Source of the DNA: an uncultured Porticoccus sp.
GTDB lineage: Bacteria > Pseudomonadota > Gammaproteobacteria > Pseudomonadales > Porticoccaceae
Reading direction: 5' to 3'
Length of the DNA stretch: 64,000 bases
Assembly (NCBI GenBank): GCA_947259505.1
Contig: CAMYLT010000002.1
Span: 186,001-250,000 of the forward strand
Under the pieces are notes generated by a model, which ran no database searches, was not told the origin of the DNA, and saw only the letters and a program-made list of their open reading frames with translations. Both the position numbers and the translations under genes were made by a program. Shown here one piece after another: positions 29,019-39,914 of this stretch (position 1 is the first letter of the stretch; each line of letters begins with the position of its first letter).

Positions 29019-30139
29019 CAGGCCCCTGCTCCTTCACTTAGCAGTTGCGCCAAGGTATCGAGGAAACGCTTATTTTCCTCAGGAAGACCGATAGATATCC
29101 TTAAGTGATCGGGCATGCCGTACAAGGCAATAGGCCGTACGATAATGCCCCTACGCAATAACGCCTGATACAGGGCAGGCACATTACCGGGAATTTGTAC
29201 CGCGATAAAATTGCCTGCTGAAGGAATATAACTGAGGCCAAGCTGCTCAAACCCCGCCGTAAGCTGCTCATAACCCTGTCGGTTACATTCGATGCTTTTT
29301 CGCAGGTAGTCGCTGTCATCCAGCACAGCCTGCGCCGCGGCTAATGCCAGGCTGTTGACATTAAATGGCTGACGTAAACGATTGAGGATATCGGCCACAT
29401 CTGGATGTGAAACGGCGTAACCCAACCGCAGTGCCGCCAAGCCATAGGCTTTGGAAAACGTCCTGGTCACCACCAGATTCGGATAGCGGCCAATCAGCTT
29501 CAGGGCGGTATCGTATTCCCCGTCAACGGCGTACTCATAATAGGCTTCATCAACGACTACCAGCACATGTTCTGGTACCTGCTGCAACAGCCTGTCAATT
29601 TCATCGAGAGAGACCCAGGTTCCCGTAGGGTTGTTCGGGTTGGCAATAAACAGCAGCCGGGTATGCTCGTCCACGGCATCGGCCATGGCCATGGCCGACA
29701 GATCGTGGCCCCAGTTGCGTGCGGGCACGATCACTACTTTGGCATTTTGAGCCGTAATCACCAACTGATAAACGATAAATGCGTGTTCGGCAACCACAGC
29801 ATTATGCTGCGAGCCCAGATACGCACGAGCAAGCAGCTCCAGCACGTCGTTTGAACCGTTGCCCAGCGTGAGCTGTTTGGCATCAACACCCAAGAGTTCG
29901 GCCAGCTTGCTTTTCAGATAAAAACCGTTGCCATCAGGATAGCGTGCGCCATCCTTAAGTGCCTTGTCGATAGCCGCCTTGGCGATAACACTTAGCCCCA
30001 GAGGATTCTCATTGCTGGCGAGCTTGATGACACCGGTAATACCCAGCTCCCGCTCCAGCTCTTCCACCGGTTTGCCACCCTGATAGGGCTGCAAATGCTG
30101 TACGCCGGGCAACGCCAGGGTTTTTAGATCCACGCTCAT
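29018..30139 (-). CDS. hisC: Histidinol-phosphate aminotransferase
   Basis: KLASNENPLG; RTFSKAYGLAALRLGYA PLP Lys region. Confidence 0.95.
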   Translation of the reverse strand: MSVDLKTLALPGVQHLQPYQGGKPVEELERELGITGVIKLASNENPLGLSVIAKAAIDKALKDGARYPDGNGFYLKSKLAELLGVDAKQLTLGNGSNDVLELLARAYLGSQHNAVVAEHAFIVYQLVITAQNAKVVIVPARNWGHDLSAMAMADAVDEHTRLLFIANPNNPTGTWVSLDEIDRLLQQVPEHVLVVVDEAYYEYAVDGEYDTALKLIGRYPNLVVTRTFSKAYGLAALRLGYAVSHPDVADILNRLRQPFNVNSLALAAAQAVLDDSDYLRKSIECNRQGYEQLTAGFEQLGLSYIPSAGNFIAVQIPGNVPALYQALLRRGIIVRPIALYGMPDHLRISIGLPEENKRFLDTLAQLLSEGAGA

Positions 30140-30160
30140 AGATATTATTCTTGATTCTGG

Positions 30161-31246
30161 TTACAACACGGCTTTTGGATAAGAACCGAGTACTCTGAGA
30201 TCGGCGACGATGCTGCTTACCTCCGCAAGCACTGCCGATACCTTGGGGTCATCCCTGTGCCCTTCAAAGTCGATAAAAAACACATAGGTCCACTTGCCAG
30301 TCCGCGATGGACGGGTCTCTACCCGCGTCAGGTCCACACCAATTCGATGGAAAGGCTCCAGCAGATTATGCAGAGCACCGGGTTCGTTGCGCACCGCCAC
30401 AATAATTGACGTTTTGTCATCGCCACTGGGTGGGATAGCCTCCCGGCCAATAATGAGGAAGCGTGTGGAATTGTCCGGCCGGTCCTCAATTTTCTCCGAG
30501 AGCTTCTGTAAATCATAAAGCTCAGCGGCCATGTCACCGGCAATCGCAGCACTATTCCACTCGCCCTTGATACGCTTGGCCGCGTCAGCATTGCTGCTGA
30601 CGGCAATCCGCTCCGCTTTGGGATAGTGGCCATCCAGCCACTGACGGCATTGGGCCAGGGACTGGGAGTGGGAATAGATACGGGTAATGTGATCAGTGTG
30701 GGTACTTGGGCCCACCAGCAGATGATGATGGATACGCAGCTCCACCTCCCCGCAGATATTCAATGTGGAATCCAGAAAAGTATCCAGGGTGTGGTTAATC
30801 ATACCCTCGGTGGAATTTTCTACCGGGACCACGCCATAGTTGACAGCTCCGGCTGCCACTTCCCGGAATACTTCATCAATAGCACCCATAGGCACTGTCA
30901 CAGCAGAATGCCCAAAATGTTTCAGCGCAGCCTCTTGAGTGAAAGTGCCCTCTGGCCCCAGAAAGGCGACCTTGACCGGCTGCTCCAACGCCAGGCAGGC
31001 GGACATAATCTCGCGAAACAGCCGGGCCATCTCCTCGTTATCCAAGGGACCCTGGTTTTTCCCCATGATGTGACGCAGCACCTGTGCTTCCCGCTCTGGG
31101 CGATAAAACACCGTCTCACCGGCAGCCTGTTTAACTTCAGCCACCTGCTGGGCACATTTCGCCCGCTCACTAATCAGAGAGAGAATCTGATCATCAATAG
31201 TATCGATCTGCTCGCGCAGCTGGCTTAGTTGCTTTTCCCCTGCCAT
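30161..31246 (-). CDS. pheA: Chorismate mutase / prephenate dehydratase (P-protein)
   Basis: N-terminal CM domain; VAFLGPEGTFTQEAALKHFG; ESRP-like ETRPSRTGKWTYVFFIDFEG ACT domain. Confidence 0.96.
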   Translation of the reverse strand: MAGEKQLSQLREQIDTIDDQILSLISERAKCAQQVAEVKQAAGETVFYRPEREAQVLRHIMGKNQGPLDNEEMARLFREIMSACLALEQPVKVAFLGPEGTFTQEAALKHFGHSAVTVPMGAIDEVFREVAAGAVNYGVVPVENSTEGMINHTLDTFLDSTLNICGEVELRIHHHLLVGPSTHTDHITRIYSHSQSLAQCRQWLDGHYPKAERIAVSSNADAAKRIKGEWNSAAIAGDMAAELYDLQKLSEKIEDRPDNSTRFLIIGREAIPPSGDDKTSIIVAVRNEPGALHNLLEPFHRIGVDLTRVETRPSRTGKWTYVFFIDFEGHRDDPKVSAVLAEVSSIVADLRVLGSYPKAVL

Positions 31247-31258
31247 ACCTGTCGCCTG

Positions 31259-33829
31259 TTACTCCACGCTCTCTTCGTCTGACGGTTGTTCCTGTTCTTC
31301 GATACGAGCCAGGCCCACCAGCGATTCAGCTTCTTTGAGGCGAATCACCCGCACCCCTTGGGTATTACGGCCGAGCACGGAAATTTCTTCACTTCGGGTG
31401 CGCACCATCGTGCCCTGATCAGATATCAACATGATCTCATCACCTTCAAATAGCTGCACTGCACCCACCAGCGGACCATTGCGCTCACTGGCCTGAATGG
31501 CAATCATGCCCTTGCCGCCACGCCCTTTGGTGGGAAATTCTGACAAGGCGGTACGTTTGCCATACCCGTTTTCAGACACCGTGAGCACACAGCCATTTTC
31601 TTGGGGTATAAGCATGGACAATACGCAATGCTTCTCTGGCAGGCGCATACCACGTACACCCTTGGATACGCGTCCCATCGCCCTGACATCACCTTCGGCA
31701 AAGCGCACGGCCTTGCCCTCACTACTGAACAACATCACATCGCAGCTGCCGTCAGTGATAGCAGTGCCCACCAAGTGGTCGCCCTCTACCAAATCCACGG
31801 CACGCAACCCGACGCTACGGGGACGAGAAAACTGATCGAGGGAGGTTTTCTTCACTGTGCCATTAGCCGTCGCCATGATGACATAGCGATCATCGCGGTA
31901 CTCATCCACCGGCAGGATAGAGGTTATGCGCTCATTTTCATCCAGCGGCAACAAGTTCACTATCGGACGACCGCGGGAACCGCGGCCAGCCAGCGGAATC
32001 TGATACACCTTTAGCCAGTAGACCTTGCCGAGGCTTGTAAAACATAGAATCGTACTGTGGGTACTGGCAATCAGCAGATGCTCGACGAAATCCTCGTCTT
32101 TCACTGCAGTGGCAGATTTACCCATACCACCACGCCGCTGGGCTTGATAATCGCTGAGCGGTTGTGTCTTGGCATAGCCACCGTGGGAGATCGTCACCAC
32201 ACGGTCTTCTTCGGTAATCAAATCTTCGACGGTCAAATCGTGCTGGGACTCGATGATTTCAGTGCGACGCTCATCACCAAATTCTTCACTGACTTCGCGC
32301 AGCTCCTGACGAATCACTTCCATCAGGCGGCTGTGGGAGCCGAGGATGGAAAGGTATTCGGCAATTTCTTCAAGTTTTTCCTGATACTCATTAAGCAGCT
32401 TGTCGTGCTCCATACCCGTCAAGCGGTGCAGACGCAACTCCAGAATCGCCTGGGCCTGCGCCGGCGACAGGAAGTATTTGCCATCGCGCAAACCAAACTG
32501 GGGTTCCAGCTCTTCCGGGCGGCAGGCATCGCTGCCAGCGCGGGCCAGGAACTGGTTGACCGCAGCGGCATCCCACCCTTGGGCGATCAAGCGTTCTTTG
32601 GCTTCAGCCGGAGTCGGGCATGACTTGATCAGTTCAATAACGGGATCGATATTGGCAATGGCAACTGCCAGGCCTTCAAGAAGATGCCCGCGCTCGCGAG
32701 CCTTGCGCAGCAGGAATACCGTGCGACGAGTCACCACCTCGCGGCGGTGGCGAACAAACGCCACCAGCATTTCCTTGAGGTTGAGCGTGCGCGGCTGATC
32801 ATCCAGCAGCGCCACCATGTTGATACCAAAAACACCCTGCAGCTGTGTTTGGGCATAGAGGTTATTCAGCACCACCTCACCCACTTCGCCTCGCTTGAGT
32901 TCGATCACCACCCGCAGACCATCCTTATCGGATTCGTCTCTCAGCTCTGAAATACCTTCCAGTTTCTTTTCTTTCACCAGCTCGGCAATGCGCTCAATCA
33001 GGCGCGACTTGTTAAGCTGATAGGGAATCTCGGTAATGATGATGGTTTCGCGACTGGTCTTTTCATCCACTTCAACCACTGCCCGAGCGCGCACATAAAT
33101 GCGACCTCGACCAGTGCGATAAGCCTGCATGATGCCCGCCCTGCCGTTGATGATGGCGGCAGTAGGAAAATCCGGACCGGGGATAAATTCCATCAACTCA
33201 TCAATGGTGATGTCCGGATTGTCGATCAACGCAAGGCAACCGTTCACAACTTCCTTGAGGTTGTGGGGCGGAATATTGGTGGCCATCCCCACAGCAATAC
33301 CGGAAGAACCGTTGACCAACAGGTTTGGCACTCGGGTTGGCAGCACTGCGGGAATCAGTTCTGTGCCGTCGTAGTTCTCCACATAATCGACAGTTTCCTT
33401 TTCCAGATCCGCCAACAGCGAATGGGAAATCTTCGACATACGAATTTCGGTGTAACGCATGGCCGCAGCGGAATCACCATCAACGGAACCAAAGTTGCCC
33501 TGGCCATCCACCAGCATATAACGCAGTGAAAAGGGCTGAGCCATACGCACAATGGTGTCGTAAACCGCAGAATCACCGTGGGGGTGGTATTTACCGATAA
33601 CGTCACCCACCACGCGGGCAGACTTTTTGTAAGATTTGTTCCAATCGTTGTTGAGCACACTCATGGCAAACAGCACCCGGCGGTGAACCGGCTTCAGGCC
33701 GTCTCGCACATCGGGCAGCGCCCTTCCGACAATCACGCTCATGGCGTAATCGAGGTATGACTGGCGCAATTCGTCTTCAATATTGACGGGCAGGACTTCT
33801 CTGGCTAATTCACCCATGCTACTGCTCAA
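31259..33829 (-). CDS. gyrA: DNA gyrase subunit A
   Basis: [49 protein letters not shown]-terminal beta-pinwheel repeats. Confidence 0.98.
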   Translation of the reverse strand: MSSSMGELAREVLPVNIEDELRQSYLDYAMSVIVGRALPDVRDGLKPVHRRVLFAMSVLNNDWNKSYKKSARVVGDVIGKYHPHGDSAVYDTIVRMAQPFSLRYMLVDGQGNFGSVDGDSAAAMRYTEIRMSKISHSLLADLEKETVDYVENYDGTELIPAVLPTRVPNLLVNGSSGIAVGMATNIPPHNLKEVVNGCLALIDNPDITIDELMEFIPGPDFPTAAIINGRAGIMQAYRTGRGRIYVRARAVVEVDEKTSRETIIITEIPYQLNKSRLIERIAELVKEKKLEGISELRDESDKDGLRVVIELKRGEVGEVVLNNLYAQTQLQGVFGINMVALLDDQPRTLNLKEMLVAFVRHRREVVTRRTVFLLRKARERGHLLEGLAVAIANIDPVIELIKSCPTPAEAKERLIAQGWDAAAVNQFLARAGSDACRPEELEPQFGLRDGKYFLSPAQAQAILELRLHRLTGMEHDKLLNEYQEKLEEIAEYLSILGSHSRLMEVIRQELREVSEEFGDERRTEIIESQHDLTVEDLITEEDRVVTISHGGYAKTQPLSDYQAQRRGGMGKSATAVKDEDFVEHLLIASTHSTILCFTSLGKVYWLKVYQIPLAGRGSRGRPIVNLLPLDENERITSILPVDEYRDDRYVIMATANGTVKKTSLDQFSRPRSVGLRAVDLVEGDHLVGTAITDGSCDVMLFSSEGKAVRFAEGDVRAMGRVSKGVRGMRLPEKHCVLSMLIPQENGCVLTVSENGYGKRTALSEFPTKGRGGKGMIAIQASERNGPLVGAVQLFEGDEIMLISDQGTMVRTRSEEISVLGRNTQGVRVIRLKEAESLVGLARIEEQEQPSDEESVE

Positions 33830-33992
33830 TCCCCTTCTGCTTATTTTGCTGCTCAGGCGCCGAATGACCCCAAAACAAGCGCGAGATCATACCATAAAAC
33901 GGGCTGGCGACCTCCCTGTATCCCTTTGTTTAATGATCTTTTTTCTGCAGGTATACTGCCCTGCCCCAAGGCCGTTACAGGATTGTCGCGCG

Positions 33993-35318
33993 ATGACCAC
34001 CGAACCCATCGATTTGCTGATTTCAGCTCGCTGGATCATCCCGATAATTCCGGAAGGTCAAGTATTTGAAAATTGCAGCGTCGCCATTCAGGGCGGCGAC
34101 ATTGTCTCCTTACTGCCCACGGCGGAAGCCTTGCGCAAATACGCGCCCCAGCAGCATGTGGAACTGTCCAACCACGCCCTGATCCCGGGCTTGATCAACG
34201 CCCACGGCCATGCCGCCATGACGCTGCTGCGCGGTTTTGCCGATGACTATCCTCTGAAAACCTGGTTAGAGCAGCACATTTGGCCAGTAGAAATGCGCTG
34301 GGTCAGTGATACATTTGTTCAGGACGGCACCGAGCTGGCCATCGCCGAGATGATCCGCAGTGGCACCAGCTGTTTTTCCGACATGTACTTCTTCCCCGAA
34401 AACGCCGCCAAAGCCGCCAGCCATGCCGGCATTCGCAGCCAGATCGCCTTCCCGGTATTCGACTTCCCTTCACCTTGGGGACGAGGACCGGATGAGTACA
34501 TCCACAAAGGCCTGCAATTGCGAGATGACTACAAAGGTAGAGAGCTTACCCGTATCGCCTTTGGTCCGCATGCACCCTATACGCTGTCAGATGAGCCCCT
34601 GCGCAAAATCGCCAGCTATGCAGAAGAACTCGACACCTGCGTACAGATTCACCTTCACGAAACGGCAGGCGAGGTCTCAGACAGCCTCAAGCAATTTGGC
34701 ATGCGCCCCATCCAGCGGCTCAAGAAACTGGAGTTTTTCTCTCCATTAACGCAATGCGTCCACATGACCACCCTGGATGACAGCGACATCGAAACCATTG
34801 CCGCCTATAACGCCCAGATTATTCACTGTCCTGAATCCAATCTAAAACTGGCCAGCGGACTCTGTCCCGTAGCAAAACTGTTGGACGCTGGCATTAATGT
34901 GGCACTGGGCACAGACGGCGCAGCCAGCAATAACGATTTGAATATGTTTGGCGAGGTACACACCGCTGCCCTCGTGGCCAAGGCCGTCGCAGGCGACCCA
35001 ACGGTGGTGGACGCACACAAAGCCCTGCAACTGGCCACCATCAACGGCGCTCGCGCACTCGGCTGGGCCGATCGTATCGGCAGCATTGAAGTCGGCAAAG
35101 CAGCGGACTTGGCTGCGGTGGAGCTAGGGACAATCGAAAGTGAACCGCTGTATAATCCCGCTTCACAGCTGGTGTATACCAACTCGGGAAGTCGTGTCAG
35201 CCACCTTTGGGTAAACGGCGCAGCCCTGATGTCCGAACGGCAACTGCTAACCGTCAATGAACAGGAAATTCTGATCAAAGCCCGACAGTGGCGCCGCAAG
35301 TTTGTCGACAACCACTGA
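33993..35318 (+). CDS. TRZ/ATZ-family amidohydrolase (5-methylthioadenosine/S-adenosylhomocysteine deaminase-like)
   Basis: ALIPGLINAHGHAAMTLLRGFADDYPLKTWLEQHIWP; NVALGTDGAASNNDLNMFGE. Confidence 0.92.
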   Translation: MTTEPIDLLISARWIIPIIPEGQVFENCSVAIQGGDIVSLLPTAEALRKYAPQQHVELSNHALIPGLINAHGHAAMTLLRGFADDYPLKTWLEQHIWPVEMRWVSDTFVQDGTELAIAEMIRSGTSCFSDMYFFPENAAKAASHAGIRSQIAFPVFDFPSPWGRGPDEYIHKGLQLRDDYKGRELTRIAFGPHAPYTLSDEPLRKIASYAEELDTCVQIHLHETAGEVSDSLKQFGMRPIQRLKKLEFFSPLTQCVHMTTLDDSDIETIAAYNAQIIHCPESNLKLASGLCPVAKLLDAGINVALGTDGAASNNDLNMFGEVHTAALVAKAVAGDPTVVDAHKALQLATINGARALGWADRIGSIEVGKAADLAAVELGTIESEPLYNPASQLVYTNSGSRVSHLWVNGAALMSERQLLTVNEQEILIKARQWRRKFVDNH

Positions 35319-35356
35319 CACACCAGCAATTCATTTAGAACACCCGGAATACAGAG

Positions 35357-36064
35357 ATGTCATCACCTAATATCGACCGCGCTGAAATTGCCAAGTTTGA
35401 AGTCCTGGCCAGCCGCTGGTGGGACCGGGAAAGTGAATTCAAACCGCTTCATGAAATCAATCCGCTACGCGCCAACTGGATCGACAATCACTCTCCTGTT
35501 GCAGAGTGCAAATTGCTCGACGTAGGTTGTGGCGGCGGCATTCTGGCAGAGGCCATGGCTCACCGCGGCGCAGATGTCACTGGCATCGACATGGGCGAGG
35601 CACCGCTGGCGGTGGCCCAGCTACACGGACTGGAGAGCGGCATCGCTGTCGACTACCAGCGCTGCACTGCCGAAGAAATGGCCGAACAGCATCCGGCGCA
35701 ATTCGATATTGTCACTTGCCTGGAGATGCTCGAGCATGTGCCTGATCCTCTGTCGGTGATCAACGCCTGTGCGCAGCTGGTGAAACCCGGCGGCCACCTG
35801 TATTTTTCCACTATCAACCGCAATCCCAAGGCTTACCTGCTGGCGGTGATCGGTGCGGAATACTTGTTGCGCATGCTGCCCAAAGGCACCCATGACTACG
35901 GCAAGTTCATCCGCCCCTCCGAACTCGGAAACTGGATTCGGGATTGCGGGCTGGAATTACAGGACATGACCGGGCTGGTCTACAACCCCATCACCCGCCG
36001 CTATCGGCTGCAGGAACGCGATGTGGATGTCAATTACATGGTTTACGCCCGCAAGCCCGCCTGA
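35357..36064 (+). CDS. ubiG: Ubiquinone biosynthesis O-methyltransferase
   Basis: [49 protein letters not shown]. Confidence 0.97.
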   Translation: MSSPNIDRAEIAKFEVLASRWWDRESEFKPLHEINPLRANWIDNHSPVAECKLLDVGCGGGILAEAMAHRGADVTGIDMGEAPLAVAQLHGLESGIAVDYQRCTAEEMAEQHPAQFDIVTCLEMLEHVPDPLSVINACAQLVKPGGHLYFSTINRNPKAYLLAVIGAEYLLRMLPKGTHDYGKFIRPSELGNWIRDCGLELQDMTGLVYNPITRRYRLQERDVDVNYMVYARKPA

Positions 36065-36741
36065 TGCCTGAACGACAAGCCCCCACCCCCAAATACCGCG
36101 CGGTGCTGTTCGATCTGGACGGCACACTGCTGGATACCGCCCCTGACTTCCTGACCTGCACCAACCGTCTGCTAGCCAGCAAGGGAATGCCTCTGCTCGC
36201 CGAAAAGCATATCCGACGACTGGTGACCCACGGCTCTGCCGGAATTATCAGCAAGGTATTTTCCCTGGCGCAAGGCCACCCGGATTTCGAACCTATCCGC
36301 CAGCAACTGCTGGCGCTGTATCTCGAAAACCTGGCGGATCGTACCCGCCCCTTCCCCGGCATCGTGGAGCTTCTCGCAGAGTTGGCTGCACACGATATCC
36401 CCTGGGGTATTGTCACCAACAAACCGGAGCGTTACACCCTGGCCATATTGGAACAACTGCCCCTGGGGGCAGCGCCGGCTGTGGTAATCTGTCCCGACCA
36501 CGTTCAGCACACCAAACCTCACCCGGAATCGGTACTACTGGCACTGGATCAGATCGCTGTGCCACCAGAGCAAGCAGTGTTTGTCGGCGATCACCTGCGG
36601 GATATTGAAGCCGGACTGCGGGCCGGCACGGACACCATCGCTGCTAGCTACGGCTATCTCGACGAGGATGATGATCCATCCAGCTGGGGCGCTCACTACA
36701 CCGTGGACTGCGCAACCCAGTTATCAAAGCTGATTTTCTGA
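36064..36741 (+). CDS. mupP: HAD hydrolase, probable MurNAc-6-phosphate phosphatase
   Basis: AVLFDLDGTLLDTAPDF; VFVGDHLRDIEAGLRAG; ubiG-mupP-yciK synteny. Confidence 0.88.
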   Translation: MPERQAPTPKYRAVLFDLDGTLLDTAPDFLTCTNRLLASKGMPLLAEKHIRRLVTHGSAGIISKVFSLAQGHPDFEPIRQQLLALYLENLADRTRPFPGIVELLAELAAHDIPWGIVTNKPERYTLAILEQLPLGAAPAVVICPDHVQHTKPHPESVLLALDQIAVPPEQAVFVGDHLRDIEAGLRAGTDTIAASYGYLDEDDDPSSWGAHYTVDCATQLSKLIF

Positions 36742-36751
36742 AGGAATACCC

Positions 36752-37498
36752 ATGGACCCCAAACTGTACCAAGCCCCCGCCGACCTGCTCAAGGGCAAGA
36801 TCATCGCCGTCACCGGTGCCGGAGATGGTATCGGCGCCGTTGCTGCCAAGACCTTTGCCGCCTACGGTGCCACGGTGATTCTGATTGGTCGCACGGTGCA
36901 GAAACTGGAACAGGTTTACGACGACATCGAAGCGGCCGGAGGACCACAGCCGGGGATTTATCCCATTTGTCTGAACGGTGCCATTGAAAAAGATTACCAG
37001 GATATGCACGACCGGCTCGAAGAGACGTTCGGCAAACTGGACGGCCTGCTACACAATGCCGGCGAGCTGGGCCAGCGCACCCCCATCGCCAGCTACAAGC
37101 TGGAGAGCTGGCAGAAAGTCATGCAGGTCAATGTCACCGCCCAGTTCATGATGACCAAGGCATTGCTGCCCCTGCTGGAAAAATCGGACAACGCCTCCAT
37201 TATTTTCACCACATCAGGCGTGGGTCGGGTTGGCAGACCATTCTGGGGCGCCTATGCAGTCTCCAAATTTGCCACCGAGGGACTGTGTCAGGTACTGGCC
37301 AACGAACTGGAAGGCACCAGCAATATCCGGGTGAACTGCATCAACCCCGGCGCCACCCGCACACGCATGCGTGCAACGGCCTATCCAGCGGAAAACCCTG
37401 CTTCCGTGAAAACCCCGGCAGAAATTATGCCGACCTATCTCTATCTACTGGGTGATGACAGCACAGGGGTAACCGGTCAGTCAGTGGATGCCCAATAG
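36752..37498 (+). CDS. yciK: YciK family oxidoreductase (SDR)
   Basis: IIAVTGAGDGIGAVAAKTFAAYGATVILIGRT; GAYAVSKFATEGLCQ. Confidence 0.93.
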   Translation: MDPKLYQAPADLLKGKIIAVTGAGDGIGAVAAKTFAAYGATVILIGRTVQKLEQVYDDIEAAGGPQPGIYPICLNGAIEKDYQDMHDRLEETFGKLDGLLHNAGELGQRTPIASYKLESWQKVMQVNVTAQFMMTKALLPLLEKSDNASIIFTTSGVGRVGRPFWGAYAVSKFATEGLCQVLANELEGTSNIRVNCINPGATRTRMRATAYPAENPASVKTPAEIMPTYLYLLGDDSTGVTGQSVDAQ

Positions 37499-37520
37499 CT
37501 TCCCGCTTATGGCCTAAGGC

Positions 37521-38747
37521 TCAGCCTTCAACCAACACTTCTGATACCTGGCGCTGCCGGCCGCGCATGTTCATTACTGGCCGTTCCACAGCCAGATAGA
37601 CCAGCGCAGCGACCAACAGACTCATGGGTATGCCGATGACTGCTGCCATGGCAATTTTTTGGGTGGAAGACAATTCGAGCGCAGACTGGAAAATGCCGGT
37701 ATAAACCCCACCGATGACAAAGGGGTGGAACAGGTAAGTCGAGTAGGCCAATTGACCGATCGGGTAAAGTACCGGCGAAGACAGCAATCTGGCCAGCCAG
37801 CCGCTAAAGCCGTAATCACCGTAGAGGGTGGCAAGGAGAATGACACCCACCGCAGCAGTGAACAGGTTGCGGTAGCCGGTGTAGTACACCGTGCTCCAGA
37901 ACTCGGAAAAACTGGCGTGCTGATTGTTGACCGGCACCGAAAGCACCAGCAATACGGTTATCACTGAGAGCAGAGCCAACAACCCCACCACCTCGCGATA
38001 ACGCCGGAAAACCTCACGGAGCTGCTCCCGGTGGAAGACATGAAAATAGGCCGCAAAAATGCCCGGCAAAAAACTGCCAAAGCGCGCCCATGGCTTCACG
38101 TAGATAGAATCGATAACATCAAAAAATCCCTCACAGGATTTCTCATACCAGCAGATGGGTAGCGACAGTTGGTAGTGCTGGACCAACAGATAGCGAATCA
38201 GCAATGAACCGACAAATGCGGCCAATGCCAAGCCAGCCAGCAACAATGCACTGCGCTTGCGCAGTATCCACAGCAACAATAATGGAAACAGGAAATAGAA
38301 TTGCTCTTCAATGGCCAACGACCAGGTCCAGGGCATGAAGTGGGTGCTGGCGGGCAACAAGTTATTGATATACAGCAGGTTACTCCAGATGTACTCCTTA
38401 TTGGGCAGCGCTAGTAAACCCAGCCCCATGGCCAACAGGTATGCCGGCATCAAGCGCATAAAGCGACGCTGGTAAAAACGGCCAAAGCGGATGTCACCAC
38501 TATCCCGATACTCAGTCATCAGGATCGATGAGATGAGAAACCCACTGATGACAAAAAACACGTCAACACCCAATTCACCGTTGAACACCCAATTGAGCCA
38601 AATCGGGGAGCCGTAGAAAAATTCGGGGGCAGTGGTATCGAAGATAGACAGAAACCAGACACTGTGGATAGCCAGCACCAACAAAATTGACAATGCCCTC
38701 AGGCCATCGATAGGACGCAGTTGTCCTGCTTCGGGCCTCAACAACAT
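37521..38747 (-). CDS. OafA/YrhL-type membrane acyltransferase
   Basis: LRPIDGLRALSILLVLAIHSVWF; GVDVFFVISGFLIS; FYQRRFMRLMPAYLLA; start trimmed to reduce overlap. Confidence 0.92.
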   Translation of the reverse strand: MLLRPEAGQLRPIDGLRALSILLVLAIHSVWFLSIFDTTAPEFFYGSPIWLNWVFNGELGVDVFFVISGFLISSILMTEYRDSGDIRFGRFYQRRFMRLMPAYLLAMGLGLLALPNKEYIWSNLLYINNLLPASTHFMPWTWSLAIEEQFYFLFPLLLLWILRKRSALLLAGLALAAFVGSLLIRYLLVQHYQLSLPICWYEKSCEGFFDVIDSIYVKPWARFGSFLPGIFAAYFHVFHREQLREVFRRYREVVGLLALLSVITVLLVLSVPVNNQHASFSEFWSTVYYTGYRNLFTAAVGVILLATLYGDYGFSGWLARLLSSPVLYPIGQLAYSTYLFHPFVIGGVYTGIFQSALELSSTQKIAMAAVIGIPMSLLVAALVYLAVERPVMNMRGRQRQVSEVLVEG

Positions 38748-38802
38748 CCGCAGATTGCGGCGCAGGGAAAACGGGCTGGGAACTGACACTTGGCTACTCA
38801 CT

Positions 38803-39810
38803 CTACCGATTAGTAAAACTACCGCATGCTCTGAGCAGTGGCAAGGTATGTGCGACACCCTCCGCAAACCCTACTCGGGAGACAAATCCCAATTCCCGCT
38901 CCGCCTTATCGGTTGGAAACGCCACATCCCGCGACAGCAATTTAACCGCTGCTATACTGACCGGCAGGGTACGCAACAGCTTTAACTTTGCCAGAAACTC
39001 CAGCATACCCGCCACGGGCATAACCAAGCGGGCATTGACCGCTCCCGGCATATTCAGACCCAACTCGTCACGGAGCACTCTGGCCAATTCCCGCCAAGTT
39101 GGCGACTGCCTGGAACAGGCATTGTAAGTTTGACCCGCAGCCTCGGGCCGCTCCGCACAACGAACCAACATATCGGTGAGATCAGAAATGTACACCATGG
39201 GTATTCGGTTGTTGCCACCATTAATAAGTCGAAATTTTCCCTTGGCAATCATCCCGACCAACTCTGGCAGAAAGCCACCTCGACGATCGCCCGGTCCGTA
39301 GATAAAGACTGGCCTGACGATACTGACTTCAAACTTACCACTGCGATGGGCTGCCAGACACGCAGACTCAGCCTGTATTTTTGCACGACCATAAGGATCA
39401 ATACTGCTGGATAAATAGGAGTGATGTTCCTCACACATTGATGTGTTGTTCAGCTCATAAACTGCCACGCTGCTGACGAATACAAAGCGTGTTACACCTG
39501 ATATCTTTGCCGCCCTGAGCAAATTATCTGTTCCCCCAGCGATGACACGCTGAAAATCAGCGATGCTGTGACCAACACCTGTAAGCGCTGCACAATGAAA
39601 AACCACAGTCGCAGCGTTTATGGCCTCAGCAAGGCCCTCTGACTGGCAAACATCGCCCGTCACCAAGGTAACGCCCAGTGATTGCAACTTGCTGGTATCA
39701 CTCTGTGCCCGCACAAGCGCGATTACTTGCCAACCATCAGCCACCAGCCGTTCGGCAAGTGCTCCCCCGACAAAACCGGTTGCCCCGGTTACAAAGGCTC
39801 GTTTTTCCAT
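38803..39810 (-). CDS. NAD-dependent epimerase/dehydratase (extended SDR)
   Basis: AFVTGATGFVGGALAERLVADGW; DPYGRAKIQAE (YxxxK); VRPVFIYGPGDRRGGFLPELV. Confidence 0.92.
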   Translation of the reverse strand: MEKRAFVTGATGFVGGALAERLVADGWQVIALVRAQSDTSKLQSLGVTLVTGDVCQSEGLAEAINAATVVFHCAALTGVGHSIADFQRVIAGGTDNLLRAAKISGVTRFVFVSSVAVYELNNTSMCEEHHSYLSSSIDPYGRAKIQAESACLAAHRSGKFEVSIVRPVFIYGPGDRRGGFLPELVGMIAKGKFRLINGGNNRIPMVYISDLTDMLVRCAERPEAAGQTYNACSRQSPTWRELARVLRDELGLNMPGAVNARLVMPVAGMLEFLAKLKLLRTLPVSIAAVKLLSRDVAFPTDKAERELGFVSRVGFAEGVAHTLPLLRACGSFTNR

Positions 39811-39914
39811 AATTGATATTATTCCGGCAACGCAACGGCGGCGCCTTTGAATTTGCTTACCGTCTGCGGGCTAGCCTGAAACTACTCAAAATCCACCTGC
39901 TACCTATGCACAGA

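Noticed and set aside
30626-31228. 200-aa plus-strand ORF
   Set aside because: Antisense to pheA; no recognisable motif.
32057-32623. 188-aa plus-strand ORF
   Set aside because: Antisense to gyrA.
33100-33829. Quinolone-resistance change in GyrA
   Set aside because: The QRDR reads [13 protein letters not shown] with Ser and Asp at the usual positions, i.e. wild-type-like.
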